A stretch of DNA of 64,000 nt from Streptomyces sp. NBC_01237 (lineage in GTDB: Bacteria > Actinomycetota > Actinomycetes > Streptomycetales > Streptomycetaceae), in contig NZ_CP108508.1 in assembly GCF_035917275.1 (NCBI RefSeq), forward strand, positions 4,526,001 to 4,590,000. The letters run 5' to 3'. The position numbers and the translations under genes are program-made. The notes under the pieces were generated by a model. The model was not told where the DNA came from and searched no databases. It was given only the letters and a program-made list of their open reading frames with translations. This document shows positions 1 to 10,238 of this stretch, in pieces; within the stretch, counting starts at the first letter, position 1, and each line of letters opens with the position of its first letter.

Positions 1-339
1 TGTCGCGTACAGCGAGAGAGGCGTGCTTCCGGCGGCCTCGATCACGTACCGCATCAGGTTCCGTGCGACTCCCTGCCGGGCGTAGCGTCCGGCTACGAGC
101 AGCATGCCGATGGCGGAGAGCCGAGGCCCGTACGAGGTCACCACGCAGGCTCCCACCAGGCCCTTGCCGTCGGGGGCATCGATGCCGTACCCCGTACCGG
201 CGGAGAGCAGCAGGCCCCATCGGTGCTCGTCGCGTGGCCACCCGCGGTCCTCGCAGAGATCCGCGCAGGCGACCAGGTCGCCCCGGGTGAGACGTCGGAT
301 GGGCAGTTCGGCGAGCGGCCGGGGCAGTGGGCGGTGCAT
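1..339 (-). CDS. GNAT-family N-acetyltransferase, C-terminus cut by window edge
   Basis: The reverse strand reads MHRPLPRPLAELPIRRLTRG from an ATG and stays open to base 1, giving 113 codons of a protein whose C-terminus lies outside the window. The stretch GMLLVAGRYARQGVARNLM fits the acetyl-CoA binding motif A of GNAT enzymes, with the R/Q-x-x-G-x-A/G signature (RQGVAR) followed by LMRYVIEAA, the helix after the pyrophosphate loop. The family transfers acetyl groups to amines; the substrate here cannot be told. It lies 5 bp downstream of a membrane protein gene on the same strand and may be co-transcribed with it. Confidence 0.75.
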   Translation of the reverse strand, partial: MHRPLPRPLAELPIRRLTRGDLVACADLCEDRGWPRDEHRWGLLLSAGTGYGIDAPDGKGLVGACVVTSYGPRLSAIGMLLVAGRYARQGVARNLMRYVIEAAGSTPLSLYAT

Positions 340-344
340 GAAGG

Positions 345-872
345 TCAGGCTGTCCGATGCGGTGATCGCTCGTCCACCGTTTTGGCGGAACTGGCCGAGA
401 CCCGCAGGCGCCGGCCGCGCTGGGTCTGCCCCCAGGGCTTGAGCACCGAGATGGCCGTGATGGAGAGGTAGGTGGCCGTGGCCACCGAAGGCGCGATGAT
501 CAGATCGATGTCCACGACGCCGCTGGTGGCAGCCTCGTCGATCCCGGGGCGCAGCGAGAAGACCGACAGTCCCGCCGTGATCAGGGTCAGCCAGAACTTC
601 GTCCAGACCCAGCGATGACGCGCGAGCCCCCAGGGGGTGCCGAGGGCCAGCACCAGGCCGCTGAGGAGCGAGAGGAGGGCCACCGGGATCACCAGCCAGT
701 CCCCGAAGATCTTCATGGCGCGGGTGGCCGCCTGAGCGGTGCCGGCATCCCCGGTGACGAACGCCGCGACACCGAGAGTCAGCAGACCGACGGTGAGTCC
801 GAGCCAGCTCACGGAGACGGCGACATGGGCGACGAGGAGACCCCGGCGAACGGGACGCTTGAGTGGTTTCAC
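345..872 (-). CDS. Four-helix integral membrane protein
   Basis: About 175 residues beginning VKPLKRPVRRGLLVAHVAVS, with four hydrophobic segments (roughly residues 12-35, 53-73, 85-105 and 118-140) separated by short charged loops. The fold resembles small four-helix DUF2269-like proteins; no catalytic motif is visible and no function is assigned. The frame is open up to an ATG at 989, but that extension is Arg-rich with poor codon bias. GTGs at 881 and 872 both lie on or at the edge of a perfect parS palindrome. I chose 872 because the product then starts just before the basic segment and the first helix. No clear ribosome site marks any choice. Confidence 0.6.
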   Translation of the reverse strand: MKPLKRPVRRGLLVAHVAVSVSWLGLTVGLLTLGVAAFVTGDAGTAQAATRAMKIFGDWLVIPVALLSLLSGLVLALGTPWGLARHRWVWTKFWLTLITAGLSVFSLRPGIDEAATSGVVDIDLIIAPSVATATYLSITAISVLKPWGQTQRGRRLRVSASSAKTVDERSPHRTA

Positions 873-879
873 GTGAAAC
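866..879. other. parS: parS centromere site (perfect 14-bp palindrome)
   Basis: The sequence GTTTCACGTGAAAC is the perfect palindrome used as ParB-binding parS in Streptomyces. It sits on the start region of the membrane protein gene, and its central GTG is the proposed start codon on the minus strand. Confidence 0.85.
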
Positions 880-1066
880 ACGGTGCCAAGCGCGGAGGGA
901 CCGGTCGTCTGCCGACGGGAGTATCCGCCTGTACTGAACTCGGCGTACGTACGCGGCCCGCGGGCTCGGGCGCAGAGAGCGCTGCTCATGCAGCCGGACA
1001 GCAGAGCGCCGCGACTGGAGGCTCCGATGTCCGTGGCTCCCGCTCGCTGTTCCCGCCCGCGCCGCC

Positions 1067-1546
1067 TCAGCCCAGGTCGGGCGCGTGCATGGCCCGTACC
1101 CCTTCGATATTGCCGTCCAGATAGTGCCGCAGCGACAGCGGTACGAGATGGACCGCGGCGATCCCGACCCTGCTGAAGGGCACCCGGACGATCTCGTACT
1201 CCCCGCAGGGCTCGTCGATCTCGGGGCCGTGGCGGCGCGACGGGTCCATCGACTCCAGTCGGCAGACGAAGAAGTGCTGAACCTTCACGCCGGTCACCCC
1301 GCCGTCCGCGATGTGCTCGACGGTATCGACGAAACAGGGCACCACATCGACGACCTTGGCACCGAGCTCTTCGTCGACCTCGCGGTGCAGGGCGTCCACG
1401 ACGGTGGCGTCCTCCGGTTCGACCCCGCCGCCGGGCGTGAGCCAGTACGGATCCACCCCCGGCTTGGTGCGTTTGATGAGGACGAGGTCCTCACCGTCGA
1501 GCAGGATGGCACGTGCGGTGCGCTTGACCACAGGACGTTCGGTCAT
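1067..1546 (-). CDS. Nudix hydrolase
   Basis: A 159-residue protein starting MTERPVVKRTARAILL. It carries the Nudix helix at about residues 40-63, ending REVDEELGA, which matches the REUxEExGU core that binds the metal. The first Glu of the consensus box is not in register (GGGVEPEDATVV precedes the core). Nudix enzymes hydrolyse nucleoside diphosphates linked to another moiety; the substrate is unknown. The gene is followed by the membrane protein and preceded on the same strand by a LysR regulator about 50 bp away, so it may be read from the regulator's transcript. Confidence 0.85.
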   Translation of the reverse strand: MTERPVVKRTARAILLDGEDLVLIKRTKPGVDPYWLTPGGGVEPEDATVVDALHREVDEELGAKVVDVVPCFVDTVEHIADGGVTGVKVQHFFVCRLESMDPSRRHGPEIDEPCGEYEIVRVPFSRVGIAAVHLVPLSLRHYLDGNIEGVRAMHAPDLG

Positions 1547-1598
1547 GGCAAGAGCGTGGCCCGGGAAACGGGTTCTGAAACGCCCGCCGCCCGTCGGG

Positions 1599-2495
1599 TC
1601 ACCAGGCGACAGCGGCGCGGACCAGCCATTCGTGCGCCCGCGAGATGTGCGGCAGGGCGAGCGTGCCGGTCCGTACGGCCACGAAGTACGTGCGCAGCGG
1701 CGGGACCGGGGGGTCGAGCAGGGCCACGACCTCACCCCGCTCCAGCGCCCGCTCACAGAGGTAGCGCGGCAGGACGGCGAGCCCGGCACCCGCCACCGCG
1801 CACTCCAGGACCGCCCGCAGGTCCGGAGCGATGACGGTGGCGGACGCGGCGGGCCGGCTGTCGAAGACGGCGGCCCAGTAACGGGAGACGAGCGGCAGGC
1901 TCTCGTGCACCTCGACCACCGGCAGTTGCTCCAGCACCACGGGGCCCTTGTGCCGCAGCGTTCCGGGTCCCAGCCGCCCGGCCCAGCGGGGCGCGGCCAC
2001 CAGCACGTGTTCCTCGTCGCAGAGCGGTGTCGAGGTGAGCAGCCCGCCGCGCGGCCGGGCCGTGGTGATGGCCAGATCGTGATGTCCGGCTGCCAGCCCC
2101 TCCAGCGTCTCCTCGGCGTTCGGGACGAAGGAACTGCGCAGTGCGAGGCCCTGGGAGACCAGGGGGGCCAGAGCGGGCAGCGCACGGACGGACGTGAACT
2201 CCGGCGGACCGGCCAGATGCAGTGTCCGTACGCCCGACTCCTCGTCGAGCCCGGTCTCGGCGATCTCGACCAGCGCGTCCAGATGGGGGGCCGCCCGGTG
2301 GGCGAGTTCGTCGCCGATGCTGGTCGGGGTCACTCCACGGGCTCTGCGCAGGAAGAGCGGACGGCCCAGCTGCCGTTCCAGGGTGCGGATCTGCGAGGTG
2401 ACAGCGGGCTGGGACAGCCCGAGGAGGGCGGCGGCGCGCGTGAAGGAGCCCGCCCGGTGCACGGTCACGAACGTGCGCAGCAGAGTCAGGTCCAT
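1599..2495 (-). CDS. LysR-family transcriptional regulator
   Basis: 298 residues starting MDLTLLRTFVTVHRAGSFTR, the usual LysR N-terminal winged helix-turn-helix (residues 1-60, with AALLGLSQPAVTSQIRTLE as the recognition part). A two-lobe periplasmic-binding-protein-like effector domain follows (about 90-295). The ATG was chosen because it places the helix-turn-helix at the extreme N-terminus as in the family; the longer open frame upstream is Arg/Ala-rich and unlike LysR proteins. It is transcribed towards the Nudix gene and lies downstream of a gamma-lyase-type gene that ends in a strong hairpin, so it probably has its own promoter. The effector is unknown. Confidence 0.88.
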   Translation of the reverse strand: MDLTLLRTFVTVHRAGSFTRAAALLGLSQPAVTSQIRTLERQLGRPLFLRRARGVTPTSIGDELAHRAAPHLDALVEIAETGLDEESGVRTLHLAGPPEFTSVRALPALAPLVSQGLALRSSFVPNAEETLEGLAAGHHDLAITTARPRGGLLTSTPLCDEEHVLVAAPRWAGRLGPGTLRHKGPVVLEQLPVVEVHESLPLVSRYWAAVFDSRPAASATVIAPDLRAVLECAVAGAGLAVLPRYLCERALERGEVVALLDPPVPPLRTYFVAVRTGTLALPHISRAHEWLVRAAVAW

Positions 2496-2657
2496 GTCCT
2501 GCCCCCTCCCGGCAGCGCGCCGCCTCGGTCCCGGACAGCGATAGATATGTCGATAGGCCGCTGCCGCTACTGTGATTGGACACTGACGCAGAGTCAACTA
2601 GCCTTGTCCAGGCGGTGCTTCATGCGGGGAGTGGCGGAGAGCGCATGGAGAACCGGG

Positions 2658-2692
2658 GCGGTCCGAGCCACGAGGGGGGAGGCTCGGACCGC
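2658..2692 (-). terminator. Inverted repeat terminator after the PLP lyase gene
   Basis: GCGGTCCGAGCC and GGCTCGGACCGC form a perfect 12-bp stem around an 11-nt loop, 76 bp beyond the stop of the lyase gene. There is no T-run, as is common for Streptomyces terminators. Confidence 0.6.
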
Positions 2693-2767
2693 CATGCCCC
2701 GTCATGACGTACGGCGAAAGATCCACGGCCCGGCGCCGCTCCGGCATGCCGCTCCGCGGCGCACCGC

Positions 2768-3892
2768 CTAGCGAGCCGCCTCGTCCAGGGCCCGCTCGAC
2801 ATCGGCCAGCAGGTCCTCCGGGTCCTCCGCGCCGACCGAGAAGCGGATGAAGCCTTCCGGTACGGCGTCGCCGCCCCACCGGCCTCGGCGCTCGGCGGTG
2901 GAGCGTACGCCGCCGAAGCTCGTCGCGTCGTCGACCAGCCGCAGCCCGGCCAGGAACCGCTCGGCGGTCTCCCGGTCGGCCAGCACGAACGACACGACGG
3001 AACCGAAGCGCCGCATCTGACGTACGGCGTTGGGGTACGAGGGGTCGGTGGGCAGCCCCGGATACCGCAGCCCGGTCACCTCGGCGCGTCTGCCCAGCGC
3101 CTGGGCGAGCGCCAGCGCGGTCGCGCACTGACGGTCGATCCGCAGCTGCAGCGTCGCCAGGGAGCGGTGGGCGAGCCATGCCTCCATGGGGCCCGGAATC
3201 GCTCCGACGACCTTGCGCCAGCGCCGTACCCCTGCCGACAGCTCGGGGTCGCGGCAGGTCACATGGCCGAGCAGGATGTCGCCGTGTCCGGTCATGCCCT
3301 TGGTGTCGCTGGCCACCGAGAAGTCGGCGCCCAGTTCCAGCGGGCGCTGGCCGATCGGGGTGGCCAGGGTGTTGTCGACGGCGACCAGCGCGCCCACCGC
3401 GTGCGCGGCGGCGACGAGCCGTCGTACGTCGCAGACATCGAGGCCCGGGTTGGACGGGGTCTCGATCCACAGCAGCTTGGCGCCCTCCAGGACCGCGAGC
3501 TGAGCGTCGCCTCCCGTGGGCGCGGTCCGCACCTCGACGCCATAGGCCTCCAGCTGCTCACGGACCAGTGGCAGCGCCTGATAGCCGTCGTCCGGCAGTA
3601 CCACGGTGTCGCCCGTGCGTGCCTGGGACAGCAGCACGGCCGAGATCGCGGCCATACCGGAGGCGAAGACCGTGGTCCCGACCTCCTCCCCCGGCGCCTC
3701 CAGCTCGCCGATGGCCCGCTCCAGATGCGTCCAGGTCGGGTTGGAGTCCCGGCCGTAGGTGTAGGGGCCGACGGGTGCGCCGGAGAGATGGAAGTGCGCG
3801 GCGAAAACCGGACCGGGCAGGGTGGGTTCGTACTGCTCCGGTTCGGGAAGCCCCGCCCGCACCGCCCGTGTTCCGTCACCCATGGTGCTCAT
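2768..3892 (-). CDS. Cys/Met metabolism PLP enzyme (cystathionine gamma-lyase/synthase type)
   Basis: 374 residues of a fold-type I PLP enzyme of the trans-sulfuration family. Visible motifs are the Tyr/Arg pair in PYTYGRDSNPTW (about 44-54), the ETPSNP loop (144-149), the cofactor Asp in AVDNT (about 173) and the Schiff-base lysine in SDTKG (K198). Family members cleave or form cystathionine and related thioethers in the cytosol. Sequence alone does not separate gamma-lyase, gamma-synthase and methionine gamma-lyase. The ATG at the upstream end has a GGAAG-type ribosome site; a second ATG four codons in is possible. Confidence 0.85.
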   Translation of the reverse strand: MSTMGDGTRAVRAGLPEPEQYEPTLPGPVFAAHFHLSGAPVGPYTYGRDSNPTWTHLERAIGELEAPGEEVGTTVFASGMAAISAVLLSQARTGDTVVLPDDGYQALPLVREQLEAYGVEVRTAPTGGDAQLAVLEGAKLLWIETPSNPGLDVCDVRRLVAAAHAVGALVAVDNTLATPIGQRPLELGADFSVASDTKGMTGHGDILLGHVTCRDPELSAGVRRWRKVVGAIPGPMEAWLAHRSLATLQLRIDRQCATALALAQALGRRAEVTGLRYPGLPTDPSYPNAVRQMRRFGSVVSFVLADRETAERFLAGLRLVDDATSFGGVRSTAERRGRWGGDAVPEGFIRFSVGAEDPEDLLADVERALDEAAR

Positions 3893-3981
3893 GTTGCTTC
3901 CTCACTTCTCTCCCCGGCGTACCACCGGTCCGCACCGCACTGTCTCAAGCGGCCCCGGAGCCGGCTCCGGGGCCCCGGAGG

Positions 3982-4359
3982 TCAGTCCTCATCGGGCAGG
4001 ACGACGTTGAGTGCCCAGGACACGACAGAAATGATCAAGCCACCGAGTACGGCGGTCCAGAACCCGTCGACATGGAAACTGAGATCGAACAGGCCGGCCA
4101 GCCAGGAGGTCAGCATCAGCATCAGGGCATTGACCACCAGGGTGATCAGTCCGAGCGTCAGGATGAAGAGCGGGAAGGTGAGCAGCTTCACCACCGGCTT
4201 CACCAGGAAGTTCACCAGGCCGAAGAGCAGGGCCACCACGATCAGGGTGAGGGCCTTGCGGCCGGTACTGCCCCCGTCGAGGGTGATGTCCTGGACCAGC
4301 CAGATGGCCACGGCCAGCGCACCCGCGTTGGCGATCGTCTTGACTAGGAAATTCTTCAT
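3982..4359 (-). CDS. Phage-holin-like / YvlD-type small membrane protein
   Basis: 125 residues with four predicted membrane helices (near residues 5-22, 35-55, 58-80 and 95-118) and a short acidic C-terminus (LPDED). The pattern NFLVKPVVKLLTFPLFILTL is typical of the YvlD / phage holin family 4 group found in many bacteria, whose role is not established. It is divergent from the cupin gene, with a 69-bp gap between the two starts. ATG MKNFLVK was chosen over an in-frame ATG seven codons upstream because helix 1 then begins directly. Confidence 0.8.
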   Translation of the reverse strand: MKNFLVKTIANAGALAVAIWLVQDITLDGGSTGRKALTLIVVALLFGLVNFLVKPVVKLLTFPLFILTLGLITLVVNALMLMLTSWLAGLFDLSFHVDGFWTAVLGGLIISVVSWALNVVLPDED

Positions 4360-4428
4360 GTGTCTGATCGTGGCAGACATGATCGGGTGGCCGACACCGG
4401 CACTACGGGTACGAGGGGCGGACGGGCC

Positions 4429-4746
4429 GTGAAGGCATTCAGACTGGACGAGCTGGAGGCGGAGCGGGCCGCCAACGACGGCGCGTATCTGCAGTTCGTG
4501 CGGGAACGGAACATGTCCGTCGGCCTGTACGCCCTGGACGCCGGTGAACTCGATCCGCAACAGCCCCACCAGCAGGACGAGGTGTATTTCGTCGTCAGCG
4601 GCCGGGCGGCGATCACGGTCGGCATGGAGACGACGCAGGTCGGCAGGGGAAGCGTCGTGTACGTACCGGCCGGAGTGGCCCACAAGTTCCACCACATCAC
4701 CGAGGACCTCCGGGTGATGGTGGTCTTCTCACCGCCCGAGAGCTGA
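4429..4746 (+). CDS. Small cupin-domain protein
   Basis: 105 residues starting VKAFRLDELEAERAA. A single cupin barrel is evident from QPHQQDEVYFVVSGRAAITV (motif 1, with the His and Glu that usually bind metal) and VPAGVAHKFHHITEDL (motif 2 His). Such proteins range from dioxygenases and isomerases to simple metal-binding proteins, so no reaction is assigned. GTG was chosen as start because the upstream in-frame sequence is Arg/Gly-rich and a GAGGGG site precedes this GTG. It is divergent from the holin-like gene. Confidence 0.8.
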   Translation: MKAFRLDELEAERAANDGAYLQFVRERNMSVGLYALDAGELDPQQPHQQDEVYFVVSGRAAITVGMETTQVGRGSVVYVPAGVAHKFHHITEDLRVMVVFSPPES

Positions 4747-4867
4747 GTCCCGGACCCCGGGTTCCCTAGGGGGTGGATCAGGGGAGTTCAAGGGCTCCGG
4801 GGCCCCCGCCGGCCACTCCCGCGCCTCTAGCATCGAAGCAGGAACTCACAGAGACGAGGTAAAGGCG

Positions 4868-5086
4868 ATGGCCGTGCGGGAGATATTCGCGGGGATGCCC
4901 TGGTGGGTGAAGTGGGTCGCGGTGCCCATCATCGCGATCGTCGTGTTCGGCGGCCTGATCGCCAGCGTGGTCGGGTTCGTCATCGGCCTGCTCTTCAAGG
5001 TGCTGGTCTTCGTCGTCCTGGTGGGCGGTGTCGTCTTCCTCGTCCGGAAGTTCATGTCGTCCTCCTCCTCGCGAGGCGACTGGTAG
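4868..5086 (+). CDS. Small two-helix membrane protein (DUF5326-like)
   Basis: 72 residues, MAVREIFAGMPWWVKWVAVP, with two hydrophobic segments (about 14-40 and 42-62) and a Ser-rich polar tail ending RGDW. It matches a short membrane protein conserved beside ssgR in Streptomyces (DUF5326, from memory). Function unknown. The start follows GAGG at suitable spacing. Its last codons and stop lie in a 25-bp sequence that is repeated immediately downstream. Confidence 0.75.
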   Translation: MAVREIFAGMPWWVKWVAVPIIAIVVFGGLIASVVGFVIGLLFKVLVFVVLVGGVVFLVRKFMSSSSSRGDW

Positions 5087-5121
5087 CGGCTACGGGTCCT
5101 CGCGAGGCGACCGGTAGCGGC
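5066..5121. repeat. 25-bp direct repeat spanning a stop codon
   Basis: A 25-base unit (TCCTCGCGAGGCGAC, then T or C, then GGTAGCGGC) occurs at 5066-5090 and 5097-5121 with one mismatch. The first copy contains the 3' end and TAG of the small membrane protein gene. Confidence 0.8.
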
Positions 5122-5457
5122 GACCGTCCTCGCCGGTCGGCCGGCGGAGGAGACCGGTGGGGGCGCGTATCCGTGGAGGAGGCCCCGGTCGGCAGCGGGT
5201 GCGACATCTACCCGCGACCACGGACAGTTACGACGATTAGCCCAGCTGAGCTAAGTCCCCCAGGAAACCGCACCCCGAACGGGTCATACGGATACAGTGG
5301 GGCACCGCTGCCGCCCTCTGGGACGTAACAGTCCGTCACCACCATGACCAGTGGTTTGTACGTCCGTCCGGTCTCCGGACCCCAGGTTCGCGGCAGGCCC
5401 GTGGGGGCGGCCCCCATGGGAGGGCTGACCGCCCGTCACCATGCCTGGGGGTGACCT
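5087..5457. other. Intergenic region upstream of ssgR
   Basis: No convincing gene. It holds the second copy of the 25-bp repeat and the presumed ssgR promoter. The part from about 5217 to 5350 is less GC-rich than its surroundings. Short open frames here lack codon bias. Confidence 0.6.
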
Positions 5458-6228
5458 TTGACCACGGCAACGAATGCCGCTGTCCCGACGCTGATCGGCT
5501 CGGTTCAGCGGGCGCTGAGGCTGCTGGAGGCTGTGGGCGCCCATCGGGACGGAGCGCCCGCGAAGCAGCTGGCGCGGGAGGCGGGCCTTCCGCTCCCGAC
5601 CGCGTACCACCTGTTGCGCACCCTGACCCATGAGGGCTATCTCCGCCGGGAGAACGGTGTCTTCGTCTTCGGCGCAGCCGCTGAGAAACTGACTGGTCTG
5701 CCAGCAGTGCAGAAACGTCGAGGCACCGTCGGCGACTCGCTCGCGCATCTGCGCGATGCCATCGGCGCGCCGGTGTACTGCGCCGTCTACCGCGAGGGTG
5801 AGATCGAGCTCATCGCGGTCGCGGACACCCCCGCCGCCCCCGCGGTGGACGAGTGGGCCGCGTTCCGGGAGACCGGGCACGCGCATGCGATCGGTCAGTG
5901 TCTGCTGGCCCAGCTCGACGAGAAGGCCCGCGAGGACCATCTGGACCGCCATCCGGTCCAACCTCTGACCCGTTACTCAGTGCGAGATCGACAGTCGCTT
6001 CTTGAGCGGTTCAGATCGATGGAGCGTGCGGAACCTGTCATTGAGCGACAGGAGTACGCACTGGGTACGGTCTGCGCCGCCATCCCGATTACCGCAGGTA
6101 GCACGCTCGCCGCAGTGGCCATTTCTGTACCCCTTGACCAGGAAGATCGGTTGCTCCCCGCAGTCGAACAACTACGTGGCGAAGTGGCGAGCCTCTTGCG
6201 TTCGTTCGTGTTCTCTATCAGTATCTGA
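5458..6228 (+). CDS. ssgR: SsgR, IclR-type activator of ssgA
   Basis: 256 residues with an N-terminal winged helix-turn-helix (residues ~13-75; AKQLAREAGLPLPTAYHLL is the recognition region) and the C-terminal IclR effector domain (about 85-250). It sits directly upstream of ssgA in the same orientation, as in other streptomycetes, where SsgR is the transcriptional activator of ssgA. The best start is a TTG preceded by GGGGG with 6-nt spacing; no ATG or GTG lies in frame before the helix-turn-helix. A TTG start suggests modest translation. Confidence 0.85.
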   Translation: MTTATNAAVPTLIGSVQRALRLLEAVGAHRDGAPAKQLAREAGLPLPTAYHLLRTLTHEGYLRRENGVFVFGAAAEKLTGLPAVQKRRGTVGDSLAHLRDAIGAPVYCAVYREGEIELIAVADTPAAPAVDEWAAFRETGHAHAIGQCLLAQLDEKAREDHLDRHPVQPLTRYSVRDRQSLLERFRSMERAEPVIERQEYALGTVCAAIPITAGSTLAAVAISVPLDQEDRLLPAVEQLRGEVASLLRSFVFSISI

Positions 6229-6329
6229 AAAATCACTCCTTGTGATCTGCTATCGCGTGCACCACGATGGCGTCAATAGGGCCATGGGGGATCATTCCTG
6301 GCCAGTTTCATCTACTGCGGGGTTGAACG

Positions 6330-6767
6330 ATGCGTGAGTCGGTTCAAGCAGAGGTCATGATGAGCTTCCTCGTCTCCGAGGAGCTCTCGTTCCGAATTCC
6401 GGTGGAGCTCCGGTACGAGGTCAGCGATCCGTATGCGATCCGGATGACCTTTCACCTGCCCGGCGATGCCCCTGTGACCTGGGCATTCGGCCGCGAGCTG
6501 CTTCTGGACGGTCTTAATAGCCCCAGTGGCGACGGCGATGTACACATCGGGCCGACCGAGCCCGAAGGATTGAGCGATGTACACATCCGGCTCCAGGTCG
6601 GCGCGGATCGCGCGCTGTTCCGGGCCGGCACGGCACCCCTCGTCGCGTTCCTCGACCGGACGGACAAGCTGGTGCCGCTGGGGCAGGAGCACACGCTGGG
6701 TGACTTCGACGGAAACCTTGAAGAGGCACTCGGCCGGATCCTCGCCGAGGAGCAGAACGCCGGCTGA
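6330..6767 (+). CDS. ssgA: SsgA, sporulation-specific cell division activator
   Basis: 145 residues beginning MRESVQAEVMMSFLVSEELS, with the actinomycete SsgA-like protein fold throughout (PVELRYEVSDPYAIRMTFHL; DGDVHI; VAFLDRTDKLVPLGQE). SsgA recruits SsgB and so positions FtsZ at future septa during sporulation of aerial hyphae. Length and near-uninterrupted similarity to remembered SsgA sequences, plus the adjacent ssgR, support the assignment over other SsgA-like paralogues. The 101-bp gap to ssgR is relatively AT-rich and likely holds its promoter. No TTA codon is present. Confidence 0.92.
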   Translation: MRESVQAEVMMSFLVSEELSFRIPVELRYEVSDPYAIRMTFHLPGDAPVTWAFGRELLLDGLNSPSGDGDVHIGPTEPEGLSDVHIRLQVGADRALFRAGTAPLVAFLDRTDKLVPLGQEHTLGDFDGNLEEALGRILAEEQNAG

Positions 6768-6858
6768 GAGAGAAGCACGGCGCCCGCTGGAGACATGAGG
6801 CGTCGGTTGTAGAGCAACAGAGTGTCGGCCGAACGGGTTGTCTGTCTGTCGTCCGCGG

Positions 6859-8190
6859 TTACGCCTTGCGACGACGGCCCCTCCCGGTCCGTACGGGTGC
6901 AGGAGCTCCGGCTTCCGCGCCGAGCCCTGTGCGGTCCGCGGAGACGACCAGTGCGGCGAGCACCGTGGTCACCGGAACCGAGGCGACCAGTCCGATCGAA
7001 CCGACCAGCGTCCGGACGATCTCCACAGCCACCAGTTCGCTGCTGGCCACCGTTCCCACGCTGCTCTGGGCGATCGAGAAGAGCAGCAGCAGCGGCAGTG
7101 CCGCGCCCGCGTAGGCGAGCACCAGGGTGTTGACGACCGAGGCGATGTGATCCCGTCCGATTCTGATACCTGCCCGGTACAGCCCCCGCCAACCCATCGT
7201 CGGGTTCGCCTGATGGAGCTCCCAGACCGCCGAGGTCTGGGTGACGGTCACATCGTCGAGCACTCCGAGCGAGCCGATGATGACGCCTGCCAGCAGCAGG
7301 CCGCTCATGTCGATGTCCGGGTACAGCCCGTGGATGAGACCGGTGTTGTCGTCGGTGTTGCCGCTCAGGCTCGCCCAGCCGATGAAGAGCGAGCCGAGAA
7401 GCCCGATCAGCAGCAGTGAGATCAGTGTGCCGATGACCGCGACGGACGTACGGGCCGTCAGCCCGTGGCACAGGTAGAGGGCGACCAGCATGATGGCGCT
7501 GGCCCCGATCACCGCGACGACCAGGGGATTCGACCCCTGAAGGATCGCCGGCAGGATGAACAGGGTCAGCAGGGCGAACGACACGGCGAGCGCCACCAGT
7601 GCCATCACCCCGCGCAGCCTGCCCACGACGACGACCGCGAGGGCGAAGATCCCGGCGAGCAGAGCCATCGGCACCGTGCGGTTCACATCGGTCACCGAGT
7701 ACTGGAGGTCGTGGGGGGCGTCGGGCGCGTACGCCACGACCACGCCCTGTCCCTGCCGCAGTTGCCGGGGCGCGTCGGGCTGGACGACCTCGACGAATGT
7801 GCGGCCCTTGTCCTTTCCGGTGGTCACCTCGATCGTGGCCTTCTCGCACAGCCCGGACTGCTCGTTGACCGCCTCGCGCCCGGACGGCGTGGAGGTGTCA
7901 CCGGTCGGCGGCACCTGGGCGGCGTTGACGTCCTTGCAGTCGACCTTGTCGACCCGGACCACCTTGCCCTGCTGCGTCTGCCGGTCGAAGCCGACGCCCG
8001 TGCGCTCGTGGGCCGGGGTGCCGTCCGGCCAGAGGACCAGCAGGCCGACGACGACCGCGGCGGCGAAGGGGATCAGTACGGCCGCGATCACCTTGCGCAG
8101 ATGTTTCGAGACGGGCGCGGCGGGGCCGTGACTGTGCGAGTGGCCGTGGGCGTGGTCGTGGGGTGCGGGGTCGCTTTGGGGGGATGTCAC
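6859..8190 (-). CDS. YibE/F-like multi-helix membrane protein
   Basis: 443 residues. A His-rich N-terminal tail (HDHAHGHSHSHG) precedes the first membrane helix (about 32-54). An extracytoplasmic domain follows (about 55-170, with two Cys that could pair). Then come about seven helices containing the conserved SLGVLDDVTVTQTSAVWEL signature of the YibE/F family. The C-terminus is basic (TGRGRRRKA). The family is widespread and uncharacterised, sometimes considered permease-like; the His tail hints at metal contact, which is inference. Start is GTG. Confidence 0.82.
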   Translation of the reverse strand: MTSPQSDPAPHDHAHGHSHSHGPAAPVSKHLRKVIAAVLIPFAAAVVVGLLVLWPDGTPAHERTGVGFDRQTQQGKVVRVDKVDCKDVNAAQVPPTGDTSTPSGREAVNEQSGLCEKATIEVTTGKDKGRTFVEVVQPDAPRQLRQGQGVVVAYAPDAPHDLQYSVTDVNRTVPMALLAGIFALAVVVVGRLRGVMALVALAVSFALLTLFILPAILQGSNPLVVAVIGASAIMLVALYLCHGLTARTSVAVIGTLISLLLIGLLGSLFIGWASLSGNTDDNTGLIHGLYPDIDMSGLLLAGVIIGSLGVLDDVTVTQTSAVWELHQANPTMGWRGLYRAGIRIGRDHIASVVNTLVLAYAGAALPLLLLFSIAQSSVGTVASSELVAVEIVRTLVGSIGLVASVPVTTVLAALVVSADRTGLGAEAGAPAPVRTGRGRRRKA

Positions 8191-8267
8191 GGGGCGATCA
8201 TCGCAAGAACGGGAGGGGTCCTCTGGTCAGCTCGCCAGGAAGGGCGCTAGCGTGGTGGCACCTTTGC

Positions 8268-10228
<1,961 letters not shown>

Positions 10229-10238
10229 CCTGGGCGCC

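Noticed and set aside
5208-5417. 69-codon minus-strand frame upstream of ssgR
   Set aside because: No ribosome site or codon bias; overlaps the probable ssgR promoter region.
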